64,000 nucleotides of DNA. It comes from Flavobacterium cupreum. GTDB taxonomy: Bacteria; Bacteroidota; Bacteroidia; Flavobacteriales; Flavobacteriaceae. The notes beneath the pieces are model-generated. The model saw only the letters and a program-made list of their open reading frames with translations, searched no databases and was not told the origin of the DNA. The stretch is from assembly GCF_003996965.1 (NCBI RefSeq), contig NZ_QWDM01000002.1, forward strand, positions 310,001 through 374,000. The letters are read 5' to 3'. The translations under genes were made by a program, and so were the position numbers. Below are positions 45,751-53,937 of this stretch, one piece after another. Every line of letters begins with the position of its first letter. Positions within the stretch are counted from its first letter, which is position 1.

Positions 45751-46052
45751 GAATGTTTTTTGGATTTTCTGGCGTTGTGACGTACTCGAAGAATATAAAT
45801 AATCTCCTCAGTTATTTGGTAAGAAACAGCATAATCATAAACTGAATAGACTCTGAAAGTACCGTCGTTGCCTGTTTTTTGTTTATCGGGTTTATAAATC
45901 TCCGGCTGCGTTTTTAGTATTTCGATGCTTTCGAAAATAGTATTAACCACTTTATCAGCAATAGTAATTGATTTGCTTTCAAAGAAAATGTAAAAATGAA
46001 TGTCTTCTAATTGGTTCAAAGCATCGCTTGCCCAAATTATTTTCTTCCCCAT
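45738..46052 (-). CDS. RelE/ParE-family toxin
   Basis: A 104 aa protein with the ParE/RelE fold signature: an IIWASDALNQLEDIHFYIF start, KTQPEIYKPDKQKTGNDGTFRVYSVYDYAVSYQI and the C-terminal ILRVRHNARKSKKH. RelE toxins cut mRNA at the ribosome; ParE toxins inhibit gyrase. Which applies is not clear, but the family is secure. It overlaps the antitoxin gene by 16 bp and the pentapeptide gene by 13 bp. Confidence 0.85.
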   Translation of the reverse strand: MGKKIIWASDALNQLEDIHFYIFFESKSITIADKVVNTIFESIEILKTQPEIYKPDKQKTGNDGTFRVYSVYDYAVSYQITEEIIYILRVRHNARKSKKHSWKV

Positions 46053-46267
46053 TTTTTTGCAATTTCCCTGGCTTCATCTTCAGTGTAAACATTCCCTTTT
46101 TTAATGTTTTCCAAAGCATTTTCGATATCTAAATTGTATGCTGCATCAGAATCAACAGTAGAGTTGTTGATGGATTGTAAAAGATGTTTCATTTTTTCTA
46201 CAAAAGAGGGATCTTTTACTTTATCAATTTCCTGATGAATCCAGTTTAATTCTGCTTGAATATCCAT
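46037..46267 (-). CDS. Antitoxin-like small protein
   Basis: A 76 aa acidic protein with the composition and length of an antitoxin, ending in NVYTEDEAREIAKKWGRK. The conserved N-terminal DNA-binding domain is not obvious. Its position directly before the toxin, with overlapping frames, is the main evidence for its role. Confidence 0.7.
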   Translation of the reverse strand: MDIQAELNWIHQEIDKVKDPSFVEKMKHLLQSINNSTVDSDAAYNLDIENALENIKKGNVYTEDEAREIAKKWGRK

Positions 46268-46294
46268 AATGGTGAATTTTAGTAAAGATACAAA

Positions 46295-46516
46295 TTAGTC
46301 ATTAAACAAACCTCTCATCATGGTTTTCAATCCGTAAAAAATTAAAAACATGGCACTCAGACAAGCTACAATTCCGATTCCCAAAACCAGATAGTGCCAG
46401 TTGGTATGCTGATTCATAAATGCATTGTAAATCAACGAAGGACCAATAAACAAGAGAGGTAAGGAACCCGTTAGATATTTCACGCCTTTTCCCAGTAATT
46501 CTTTATTTGTTGCCAT
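46295..46516 (-). CDS. DUF6095-like membrane protein
   Basis: A 73 aa protein with two hydrophobic segments (~18-34 and ~42-63) and the pattern LLGKGVKYLTGSLPLLFIGPSLIYNAF, ending in GLKTMMRGLF. It matches the small DUF6095 proteins of Flavobacteriia. Function unknown. It lies 27 bp upstream of the toxin-antitoxin operon on the same strand. Confidence 0.8.
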   Translation of the reverse strand: MATNKELLGKGVKYLTGSLPLLFIGPSLIYNAFMNQHTNWHYLVLGIGIVACLSAMFLIFYGLKTMMRGLFND

Positions 46517-46591
46517 TTTTTTTGTTTCAGGTTTGAAGTTTCAGGTCTCAGGTTGCGAACTTTGCGGTTTATTGAAAGAGTCCGTTTTATG

Positions 46592-47404
46592 TTATAAATT
46601 ATAATTGTCTACCGCTTTTCGTACGCTTCCGTGTTTTTTCAGCAGATCAGACGCTTCTTCATAGGAAACCGGAATTTCTCCCATAATCATCTTCACACCG
46701 CGATCGACCAATTTGACATTGCTTAATTGCATATCAACCATTTTGTTGCCTTTTACTTTTCCAAGCTGAATCATGGCTGCAGTCGAAATCATATTTAAAA
46801 CTAATTTCTGGGCTGTTCCGGCTTTCATTCTGGAGCTTCCGGTAACAAATTCCGGTCCGACGACAACGTCAATAGGAAACTGAGCTGTTAAAGACAACGG
46901 GCTTCCGGCATTACAGCTAATAGACCCCGTTACAATATTATTCTGATTACAGCTTTCCAGTCCTCCAATAACATACGGAGTAGTTCCGGAAGCTGCGATG
47001 CCTATAACAACATCGTTTTTGTTAATATTATGCGCTTGTAAATCAATCCAGGCTTGAGTGGCATTGTCTTCGGCATTTTCTACCGCACGACGAATGGCTG
47101 TGTCGCCGCCTGCAATAATTCCGTTTACGAGATCAAACGGAACTCCAAAAGTCGGAGGGCATTCAGAGGCATCTACAACACCCAGGCGTCCTGAGGTTCC
47201 GGCACCGATATAAAATAATCGTCCGCCTAGTTTTAACTGGTTGACCACCTGTGCCACAAGGGCTTCAATTTGTGGTAACGCTTTCTCCACAGCATGCGGA
47301 ACGGTTTTGTCTTCGTTATTGATATTGGTAAGCAGTTCGTGAACGGACATTTTTTCTAAATGTTCGTATTTGGATGCCTGTTCTGTGGTTTTAGTAAAAG
47401 TCAT
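46592..47404 (-). CDS. murQ: N-acetylmuramic acid 6-phosphate etherase
   Basis: A 270 aa SIS-domain enzyme that removes the lactyl group from MurNAc-6-phosphate during peptidoglycan recycling. Diagnostic parts are GGRLFYIGAGTSGRLGVVDASECPPTFGV, AENAEDN and FVTGSSRMKAGTAQKLVLN. Some MurQ proteins are longer, having a C-terminal UBA-like region, which here is short. No murK, nagZ or nag genes are adjacent. Confidence 0.93.
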   Translation of the reverse strand: MTFTKTTEQASKYEHLEKMSVHELLTNINNEDKTVPHAVEKALPQIEALVAQVVNQLKLGGRLFYIGAGTSGRLGVVDASECPPTFGVPFDLVNGIIAGGDTAIRRAVENAEDNATQAWIDLQAHNINKNDVVIGIAASGTTPYVIGGLESCNQNNIVTGSISCNAGSPLSLTAQFPIDVVVGPEFVTGSSRMKAGTAQKLVLNMISTAAMIQLGKVKGNKMVDMQLSNVKLVDRGVKMIMGEIPVSYEEASDLLKKHGSVRKAVDNYNL

Positions 47405-47495
47405 TGTGTTTTTCGGGTTGTGAGTTGCAAGGTCTCAAAGTTACAAAGTTTTAAGGCTTCTGACAACGAAATATATGGGAATGACGGAGTTTTTT

Positions 47496-47607
47496 GCGTG
47501 AGGGATAGGAGTTACTACCGAAGTAGTGCGGATAGCCCGGCCGCATTTACTAAAGGCGCATTATCAGCGGTTTGTTACATGCGCCTTTAGTAAATGGGGG
47601 CACGCCC
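47496..47607 (+). ncRNA. Candidate three-stem structured element
   Basis: GCGTG (47496-47500) pairs with CACGC (47601-47605). ACTAC (47514-47518) and GTAGT (47523-47527) close a CGAA tetraloop. A perfect 17-bp stem CATTTACTAAAGGCGCA (47544-47560) with TGCGCCTTTAGTAAATG (47580-47596) follows. The GGATAG...GCGGATAGCCCGG core resembles the element at 44285, so it may be a second member of the same family. It lies in the gap between murQ and the ZIP transporter, on the strand opposite to both genes. Confidence 0.45.
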
Positions 47608-47610
47608 TGA

Positions 47611-48279
47611 TTACAGGAAAAAGGCGAGAACGATTCCGACTACGATCATGGATACTTTGGCGACATTGAACTTGTGTCCTTCGCTGCTTTCGAAAATGAT
47701 GGTAGAGGAAATATGAAATAAGATTCCGATTACGATAGCGGTAATCTCGGTGTAATAGTCATTTAAAACAGGCAGATAATCGGATGCGATTGTGCCCAGC
47801 GGAGTCATAACGGCAAAGGTAAGCATGAACACAAAAATGGCTTTCTTGTTTAAATTCGCATTGATGAAAAATGTTGTTAAGATAATAGCAATCGGTAAGT
47901 GATGTATCGCAATTCCGAGGGCTAAATCATGATGATGGCTCACAGGAAAACCTTCGAGGAAGGCGTGAATACACAAACTGATAAAAAGCAGCCACGGAAT
48001 CTGGGACATTTGTGCATGTCCGTGTACGTGACCGTGTTCGGCTCCTTTGGAGAAAAATTCAAGAATGATCTGAAATAAAATCCCGATCATGATGAAGAGT
48101 CCGATATAGTGATTGTGGGATTCGTAAACTTCCGGCAACAAATGCATTACCGTCAGGGATAATAAAAACGAACCACTAAAAGCTAATAAAAGTTTTAGAT
48201 TGGTTTTGCTTTTTGGTTTTAGAAACAAAGCCACAAAATAACCTAGAAGTACAGAAAATAAGGGTAATAAATAGTTCAT
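47611..48279 (-). CDS. ZIP-family metal transporter
   Basis: A 222 aa protein with about eight membrane helices, a histidine-rich loop (GAEHGHVHGHAQM) and the metal-site helices SLCIHAFLEGFPV and LALGIAIHHLPIAI, with the HxxxE/HH patterns of ZIP proteins. It would import zinc or another divalent metal. The signature is as expected; substrate not determined. Confidence 0.9.
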   Translation of the reverse strand: MNYLLPLFSVLLGYFVALFLKPKSKTNLKLLLAFSGSFLLSLTVMHLLPEVYESHNHYIGLFIMIGILFQIILEFFSKGAEHGHVHGHAQMSQIPWLLFISLCIHAFLEGFPVSHHHDLALGIAIHHLPIAIILTTFFINANLNKKAIFVFMLTFAVMTPLGTIASDYLPVLNDYYTEITAIVIGILFHISSTIIFESSEGHKFNVAKVSMIVVGIVLAFFL

Positions 48280-48371
48280 TTGTATTTTGTTTAATCGGTG
48301 ATTCGTTTTATCGTTTCATTGTTTTTTTGTCTAAGCGAATAAACGGTTACACAATTAAACGACTAACAATT

Positions 48372-49136
48372 TTATTTAAAAATCATGATTAATCGTTCGC
48401 TTTCGGTTTTGTGGAATTTTTTCAGTTTATAATCCCCAAAAATATCCAACAGGAAAATACCCGCTTCGGCCATTAAGTCTTCAAAATCTTTCAGCGTCAG
48501 GGCTTTTACTTTTTCGGTGAAATGAAAATGTCTTCCCTGATCTTCAAAGTCTATTTCTTTAATAATGTGACCATCCTGCACATATCTTTTGATTTTAAAA
48601 TCGATACCGTCAACGGTTTTTACTTCCTCGGGCACCAGCGTTTCAATCACCTGATTTACATTCATAAAGTCAATTACCGCAAAACCATATTCGGATAAGC
48701 TGTCTTTGATGGCTTTCAGGGTGGTAAGATTGTCTTCATCGCTTTCGAAATAACCAAAACTGGTAAACAAATTGAATATGGCATCAAATTTTTCTTCGAA
48801 CGGTTCACGCATATCGTGTACCTTAAAGTGAAGGGTTTCGTTGCTGTTTTTACTGGCTTCGGCAATGCTGTTCTCTGATAAATCGGCACCTAAGACATTA
48901 AAACCCAATTGATTTAAATAAATCGAATGGCGTCCTTTTCCGCAGGCAAGATCCAGTACTTTTGCTTTTTCGGGCAAGTTCAGATAATGAGTCAGGTTGT
49001 CCATAAAAATCTGGGCTTCCCTGTAGTTTCTGTCCTTATAAAGAATGTGGTAATACGGAGTGTCAAACCATGAAGTAAACCAATTTTCGGTGTTACGTTC
49101 CTGATTCGGTGTTGAGGAGTTCGATGCGTCAGACAT
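48372..49136 (-). CDS. Class I SAM-dependent methyltransferase
   Basis: A 254 aa protein with the SAM motif AKVLDLACGKGRHSIYLNQLG (~residues 58-78), FKVHDMREPFEEKFDAIFNLF and the SFGYFESDED loop. It belongs to the Methyltransf_25 type found beside RNA-modification genes; the substrate is not known. It is divergent to the THUMP-domain methyltransferase gene. Confidence 0.85.
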   Translation of the reverse strand: MSDASNSSTPNQERNTENWFTSWFDTPYYHILYKDRNYREAQIFMDNLTHYLNLPEKAKVLDLACGKGRHSIYLNQLGFNVLGADLSENSIAEASKNSNETLHFKVHDMREPFEEKFDAIFNLFTSFGYFESDEDNLTTLKAIKDSLSEYGFAVIDFMNVNQVIETLVPEEVKTVDGIDFKIKRYVQDGHIIKEIDFEDQGRHFHFTEKVKALTLKDFEDLMAEAGIFLLDIFGDYKLKKFHKTESERLIMIFK

Positions 49137-49166
49137 TTATTCTATTTCAATTAATTCAAAGTCCCG

Positions 49167-49185
49167 CAAATTTAGTGTATTTTTG
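49167..49185. promoter_or_regulatory. Overlapping divergent promoter boxes
   Basis: Minus-strand TAAATTTG (rc of 49167-49174) for the methyltransferase gene and plus-strand TATTTTTG (49178-49185) for the THUMP-methyltransferase gene both match TAnnTTTG, with only 3 bp between them. The plus-strand leader to the next ATG is ~110 nt. Confidence 0.5.
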
Positions 49186-49295
49186 CCGAAAAATAACTAT
49201 TTCGCAACGATACCTCATGAATCGTTGTGTTTAAGGGAAAGTTTTTATTGCAGATTCGGTTTTGACCGGAAATCTGTTTTAATTCAAATAAGAAA

Positions 49296-50459
49296 ATGGA
49301 AGAAAATTTTAGAATGATAGCCAAATGTTTTTTTGGTTTTGAAGAAATATTAGAGAATGAATTGCGTGCGCTTGGTGCTCAGGATGTAGAAAAAGGAGTG
49401 CGAATGGTAAGCTTTAAAGGAGATAAGGGTTTTATGTACAAAGCCAATTTATCGTTGCGTACCGCACTTAAGGTCCTGAAACCGATTTATTCTTTCAGAG
49501 CTAATAATGAGCAGGCCCTTTATAAGGGAATTTCAGGCGTAAACTGGTCTAAATTACTGAATGCCAATCAGACTTTTGTAATTGATGCCACTGTGCATTC
49601 GACTTATTTTAACCATTCCGAGTTTGTTTCCCAGAAATGTAAAGATGCTATTGTAGACCAGTTCAGAGAAAGAACGGGACAGCGTCCGAGTATTGATAAA
49701 GCGTTTCCAGATTTAAGGATTAATGTGCATATCGATAAAGATCAGGTCTCGCTTGCTTTGGATACTTCAGGAAATTCACTGCATCAGCGTGGTTACAGAA
49801 CAGCTACGAATATTGCTCCGATTAACGAAGTCCTGGCAGCAGGAATTTTATTGTTATCAGGTTGGGAAGGGCAGAGCCATTTTCTGGATCCAATGTGCGG
49901 ATCAGGGACTTTTCTGGCAGAAGCAGCGATGATTGCCTGCAATATCCCGGCAAACATCAACCGTAAGGAATTTGCATTTGAGAAATGGAAAGACTGGGAC
50001 AATGATTTGTTTGACAATATTGTCAACAGCCTGATGAAAAAGACAAAGGAATTTCATTATACGATAAAAGGTTTTGATAAAGCACCAAGTGCTGTAAACA
50101 AAGCCAAAGACAACATAAAGAATGCCAATCTGGAGGATTATGTGACTATTTCTGAAGACAACTTTTTTGAAAGCGAAAAAGCGGTAGAAGGAAAGTTACA
50201 CATGGTTTTCAATCCGCCTTATGACGAACGTCTGGACATTCATATGGAAGAGTTCTACAAAAATATTGGAGACACTTTAAAGAAAAGCTATCCGGGAACG
50301 AATGCCTGGTTTATCACGGCCAATCTTGAAGCCCTGAAATTCGTAGGCCTGAAACCTTCCAGAAAAATCAAACTTTTTAATGCAAGTTTGGAAGCGCGTC
50401 TGGTTAAGTACGAGATGTACGAGGGAAGTAAGAGAACGAAGTTTCAGGTTAATGAATAA
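49296..50459 (+). CDS. THUMP-domain RNA methyltransferase (RlmL-like)
   Basis: A 387 aa rRNA guanine N2-methyltransferase-type protein. It has an N-terminal ferredoxin-like/THUMP domain (~1-165), then the catalytic domain with LDPMCGSGTFLAEAAMIACN and the FNPPYDERL (NPPY) motif. It corresponds to the RlmL half of E. coli RlmKL (m2G2445), but as a stand-alone protein. Single gene on this strand. Confidence 0.93.
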   Translation: MEENFRMIAKCFFGFEEILENELRALGAQDVEKGVRMVSFKGDKGFMYKANLSLRTALKVLKPIYSFRANNEQALYKGISGVNWSKLLNANQTFVIDATVHSTYFNHSEFVSQKCKDAIVDQFRERTGQRPSIDKAFPDLRINVHIDKDQVSLALDTSGNSLHQRGYRTATNIAPINEVLAAGILLLSGWEGQSHFLDPMCGSGTFLAEAAMIACNIPANINRKEFAFEKWKDWDNDLFDNIVNSLMKKTKEFHYTIKGFDKAPSAVNKAKDNIKNANLEDYVTISEDNFFESEKAVEGKLHMVFNPPYDERLDIHMEEFYKNIGDTLKKSYPGTNAWFITANLEALKFVGLKPSRKIKLFNASLEARLVKYEMYEGSKRTKFQVNE

Positions 50460-50640
50460 AGGTTCTGAGTGTCTGAGTATCTAAGATTCTAAGTTGCTAA
50501 GGTTTTTTTACCTGGCAGCTTTTTAATTACGAAAACCTGGCATAAAAAAATATAAACTTTAGGGTGTAAGATTTAAGCTGCTAAAATTTTAAAAAAAAAC
50601 TTAGCACCTTAGCCTCTCAGAACCTTAGCAACTTTAAAAA
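50460..50640. repeat. TAAG-type repeats on both sides of an AT-rich gap
   Basis: Left block 50460-50500 (GGTTCTGAGTGTCTGAGTAT...CTAAGTTGCTAAGG) and right block 50583-50640 (AACTTAGCACCTTAGCCTCT...CCTTAGCAACTT), inverted relative to each other and so able to form a long hairpin. No gene lies between. Confidence 0.6.
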
Positions 50641-50642
50641 AA

Positions 50643-50882
50643 ATGACAAAACTACAAGTAAGAGGTTTTTTATATCAGTTAGGATGTTTTGCTATCTTGT
50701 TTATTGCAGCAAGATATGTGGTCGCGACTTATACCGGATTAACAGGACTTTGGATTCCAATGACAGCTTTTATTGCTGCTACTTTGATTTCGCCTAAATT
50801 TCAGGCTGTGAAAACTAAAGACGGTGAAAAGCTATTCATGAAATGGATTTTTATAAAAGGCATCAGGGAAATAGGTTCTTAA
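50643..50882 (+). CDS. Small membrane protein, unknown function
   Basis: A 79 aa protein with two hydrophobic stretches (residues ~12-28 and ~34-48; QLGCFAILFIAARYVV and GLWIPMTAFIAATLI) and a basic C-terminal stretch with FMKWIFIKGIREIG. I do not assign it to a named family. A proper start, conserved-looking composition and terminator support it. Confidence 0.7.
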   Translation: MTKLQVRGFLYQLGCFAILFIAARYVVATYTGLTGLWIPMTAFIAATLISPKFQAVKTKDGEKLFMKWIFIKGIREIGS

Positions 50883-50938
50883 GAGGTGCTTAGATACTAA
50901 GGGTCTAAGGCTTAAAAAAGCTGTAAATAATAATTAAA

Positions 50939-50980
50939 ATTAAAAGCCACAAATTCAGATATGAATTTGTGGCTTTTAAT
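50939..50980. terminator. Bidirectional intrinsic terminator
   Basis: Perfect 19-bp stem: ATTAAAAGCCACAAATTCA (50939-50957), loop GATA, and its complement at 50962-50980, between the convergent genes ending at 50882 and 51047. TAAG-family repeats lie on both sides (50881-50911 and 51001-51045). Confidence 0.9.
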
Positions 50981-51046
50981 TTGTTTTTCACTCAATAAGA
51001 AACCTCAGAACCTTAGCGTCTTAGCATCTCAGTACCTTAAAAAAAG

Positions 51047-51856
51047 CTACTTTTTTGGAGAGACATTTTTCAGTTCCGGAACAATTACTTTTTTCTTGTA
51101 AAGCGGAATAAAGTACGAAACGGTATAATTAAAGCCTACTCCGAAATTTCCGTCGTAGGTTCTGTTGAAACCGGGAATGTATAGGTTTTCGAAATTGCCG
51201 GGTTCTTTATTGCTTACTAAAAGTTTTAACTGAACTCCGAAACCTACGAATACGTTATTAAAAACTTTTGCCTTCATACCCACCGCAACTTCAAGCCAGG
51301 CCGCTGTAAGGCCATTGTATTTTTCTCCCGAAACAAGCGGAGCTTGCTGTCCCCAGTACGGATTTGCATTGTAGATCTTGTAGGTGTTCAATTGTTGGCT
51401 AAAAGTACTGAAACCTCCGCGTAAACCTATGGTTATCAGGTTTTCCATGTCCAGCCAGTTCTGGTAGGTATTGTAATCAAAACCTCCTTTAATATACGTT
51501 CCTGTTGCTGTTGAGTTTAATCGGTCGTCATCTGTGGTTTTATCTTCAAAACCAAGTTCAGCGGCCAGATAGTACTTTTTCGTTAAACGAAAATCTCCCA
51601 CAAATTCTACTCCTTTATAATCTTTATCGTAAAAACCGCGTGTCAGTTTGTACAAATCAACACCAACGCGAAGTCCGTATCGGTTTGTTTTGGGAAGAAT
51701 CGTATCTGTAACGGCTTCCTGAGCCATTGGTTTTTGAATTTCTGCCTTTTGTTTTTCCTGAACAGTTTCTTTTGGTTTGGCAGTTTCCTGAGCGTGAACC
51801 AAAAACATTGAAAACAATAGCGGAATACTAAAAAAATACTTTAACATGTGTTTCAT
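51047..51856 (-). CDS. DUF6048-like outer-envelope protein
   Basis: A 269 aa protein with a signal peptide (MKHMLKYFFSIPLLFSMFLVHAQ). The mature protein is rich in beta-strands: YGLRVGVDLYKLTRGFYDKD, TYIKGGFDYNTYQNWLDMEN and an aromatic C-terminus FGVGFNYTVSYFIPLYKK. It fits small outer-membrane barrel proteins and the DUF6048 family of Bacteroidota. The ATG at 51868 is an upstream alternative that overlaps the neighbouring gene more. Confidence 0.8.
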   Translation of the reverse strand: MKHMLKYFFSIPLLFSMFLVHAQETAKPKETVQEKQKAEIQKPMAQEAVTDTILPKTNRYGLRVGVDLYKLTRGFYDKDYKGVEFVGDFRLTKKYYLAAELGFEDKTTDDDRLNSTATGTYIKGGFDYNTYQNWLDMENLITIGLRGGFSTFSQQLNTYKIYNANPYWGQQAPLVSGEKYNGLTAAWLEVAVGMKAKVFNNVFVGFGVQLKLLVSNKEPGNFENLYIPGFNRTYDGNFGVGFNYTVSYFIPLYKKKVIVPELKNVSPKK

Positions 51857-52355
51857 TTTCGTATTCAATGTTAGGGTTTATGATAAAAATATCCTGCATC
51901 CAAACGCTGTCTCCGGCAGGATCTGCTCTTTGAAAAGCACTTAGGTTAAAGATGGTTTTAAAGCCGCAGGCTCGTGAAACGTAAGAGTTCTGACGGGAAT
52001 GCACAAAAGTTATTTCATCAGAATTAATCAGCGAAGCATTTGGATTGCCCGAATTTATGGTAAATTTATACGTAGTGGTATCTGCATCAGTTCTAAGAGG
52101 AATAGCTATAGAATCTCCGCTGGTTAAGAATCTTGTATCATCTGTGGCCGTTTTATTAAATACGATTGCTTCCTTCTGATCCTTGCCAATAACCATAAGA
52201 TTGGTTACCCTTTTCCTTACTGTCGAATTGTTTATATCGTAAAAAGTGATTACTAATCTTGGCGTTGTCGGAGTGTCGGGATCACAAATATCATCTTTCT
52301 CGCAACTGGACAGGCCAAAAGCAAAAATTAATAAAAACGAGATTATTTTTTTCAT
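51828..52355 (-). CDS. DUF6452-like lipoprotein
   Basis: A 175 aa lipoprotein (MKKIISFLLIFAFGLSSC, Cys18) with CDPDTPTTPRLVITFYDIN and a pattern of threonine/aspartate-rich strands, matching DUF6452. It sits between RlmD and DUF6048 on the same strand; this order is conserved in the group. The 3' end overlaps the DUF6048 gene by 29 bp. Confidence 0.8.
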   Translation of the reverse strand: MKKIISFLLIFAFGLSSCEKDDICDPDTPTTPRLVITFYDINNSTVRKRVTNLMVIGKDQKEAIVFNKTATDDTRFLTSGDSIAIPLRTDADTTTYKFTINSGNPNASLINSDEITFVHSRQNSYVSRACGFKTIFNLSAFQRADPAGDSVWMQDIFIINPNIEYENETHVKVFF

Positions 52356-52367
52356 GTATAATTTTTG

Positions 52368-53780
52368 TTATCGAAGTTCTAAAAGTACAACATTTTCAAC
52401 ATGATGCGTTTGCGGAAACATATCTACAGGGCGAACGCGTGTTACTTTGTATTTTTCATCCATCAAAGCCAGATCACGTGCCTGTGTAGCCGAATTACAA
52501 CTTACGTATACTATTTTTTCAGGTGCAATTTTCAAAATCTGATCAATAACCGCAGCGTGCATACCGTCTCTTGGCGGATCTGTGATAATCACGTCAGGTT
52601 TGCCGTGCTGAGCGATAAAGCTTTCATTGAATACAACTTTCATGTCTCCAACAAAAAACTCACAATTGGTAATATTATTGCGTTCTGCATTGGCTTTGGC
52701 ATCTAAAATTGCTTCCGGAACACTTTCTACACCAATTACTTTTTTTGCTTTTTTAGAAACGAACTGTGCAATCGTTCCTGTTCCTGTGTACAGGTCATAA
52801 ACCGTTTCATTCCCGGAAAGTCCCGCGAAATCCCGTGTTATTTTATACAATTCATAGGCCTGATCAGAGTTGGTCTGGTAGAATGACTTGGCATTAATAC
52901 TGAATTTCAAACCTTCCATTTCTTCCAGGATGTAATCCCTTCCTTTATATAGTTTAATATTCTGATCGTAAATGGTATCGTTTTGTTTTGAATTTACGAC
53001 ATATTGTAACGAGGTAATCTGAGGGAATTTTTCATACAAATGATCCAAAAGAAGCTCACGATTCTTTTTGTCATTTTCGAAAAATTGAATCAAAACCATT
53101 ATTTCACCTGTAGAAGCCGTACGAATCATAAAAGTACGAAGTAGACCGGACTGTTCCCTCGGGTTAAAAAAGGCTAAGTTATGCTCGTTTGCAAAATCCC
53201 TGATTTCGTTTCTGATGGCGTTGGAAGGATCTTCCTGCAAATGACATTTGGTGATGTCAAGAATTTTATCCCACATTTTCGGAATGTGAAAACCTAAGGC
53301 ATTTCTGTTTCCTAAATCTTCGGTACTGTCGATTTCTTTTTCAGTTAACCAGCGGCTGTTGGAAAATGAAAATTCCATTTTATTTCTGTAGAAAAACTGT
53401 TTGTCTGAACCCAAAATAGTTTCGAATTCAGGAAGTTCAACTTTTCCAATACGCTGCAAATGGTTTTTTACTTCGTTTTGTTTGTAATACAACTGCTGGC
53501 TGTATTTCATGTTTTGCCATTTACATCCTCCACAAACTCCAAAATGCTCGCAGATAGGTTCAATGCGGTGTTCTGAAAATTCGTGAAATTTTACGGCTTT
53601 GCCTTCATAATAGGCTTTTCTCTTTTTAAAAGTTTGCACATCAACCACATCACCCGGTATTACATTCGGAATAAAGATAACTTTTCCGTCAGGAGCCTTT
53701 GCTACTGATACTCCCTTTGCTCCGGCGTCAAGAACCTGAATTTGATGAAAGACAACTTTGTCTGTAATTTTTCTTCCCAT
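52368..53780 (-). CDS. rlmD: 23S rRNA (uracil-5-)-methyltransferase RlmD
   Basis: A 470 aa RNA methyltransferase. It has a TRAM-like N-terminal domain, then the iron-sulfur binding CGGCKWQNMKYSQQL region with the upstream Cys, the SAM motif DLYTGTGTIAQF, TDPPRDGMH and the catalytic YVSCNSATQARDL. It methylates U1939 (m5U) of 23S rRNA. Start ATG at 53780 gives a standard length. Confidence 0.92.
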   Translation of the reverse strand: MGRKITDKVVFHQIQVLDAGAKGVSVAKAPDGKVIFIPNVIPGDVVDVQTFKKRKAYYEGKAVKFHEFSEHRIEPICEHFGVCGGCKWQNMKYSQQLYYKQNEVKNHLQRIGKVELPEFETILGSDKQFFYRNKMEFSFSNSRWLTEKEIDSTEDLGNRNALGFHIPKMWDKILDITKCHLQEDPSNAIRNEIRDFANEHNLAFFNPREQSGLLRTFMIRTASTGEIMVLIQFFENDKKNRELLLDHLYEKFPQITSLQYVVNSKQNDTIYDQNIKLYKGRDYILEEMEGLKFSINAKSFYQTNSDQAYELYKITRDFAGLSGNETVYDLYTGTGTIAQFVSKKAKKVIGVESVPEAILDAKANAERNNITNCEFFVGDMKVVFNESFIAQHGKPDVIITDPPRDGMHAAVIDQILKIAPEKIVYVSCNSATQARDLALMDEKYKVTRVRPVDMFPQTHHVENVVLLELR

Positions 53781-53849
53781 AGCGCAAAAATAAGGGTTTG
53801 TAAACTTTTATAAATTTAATTTTTAAAATATTTTACCATTTTTTTTAAA

Positions 53850-53883
53850 TTGTTAGTTTAATTGAGTTTAAAAAGTAACTTTG
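53850..53883 (+). promoter_or_regulatory. Candidate promoter of the histidine kinase gene
   Basis: TTG at 53850-53852 and TAACTTTG at 53876-53883, 23-bp spacer. The -7 box fits TAnnTTTG exactly. It precedes the kinase ATG by 54 bp. Confidence 0.5.
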
Positions 53884-53937
53884 TTTTAGCAAAATCCCAA
53901 ATGCTGCATTTTTAACCTATCGATTTGTTATTTTTTT

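Noticed and set aside
47360..47590. Plus-strand open frame over the murQ start and structured element
   Set aside because: It overlaps murQ in antisense and the palindromic element; no protein-like features.
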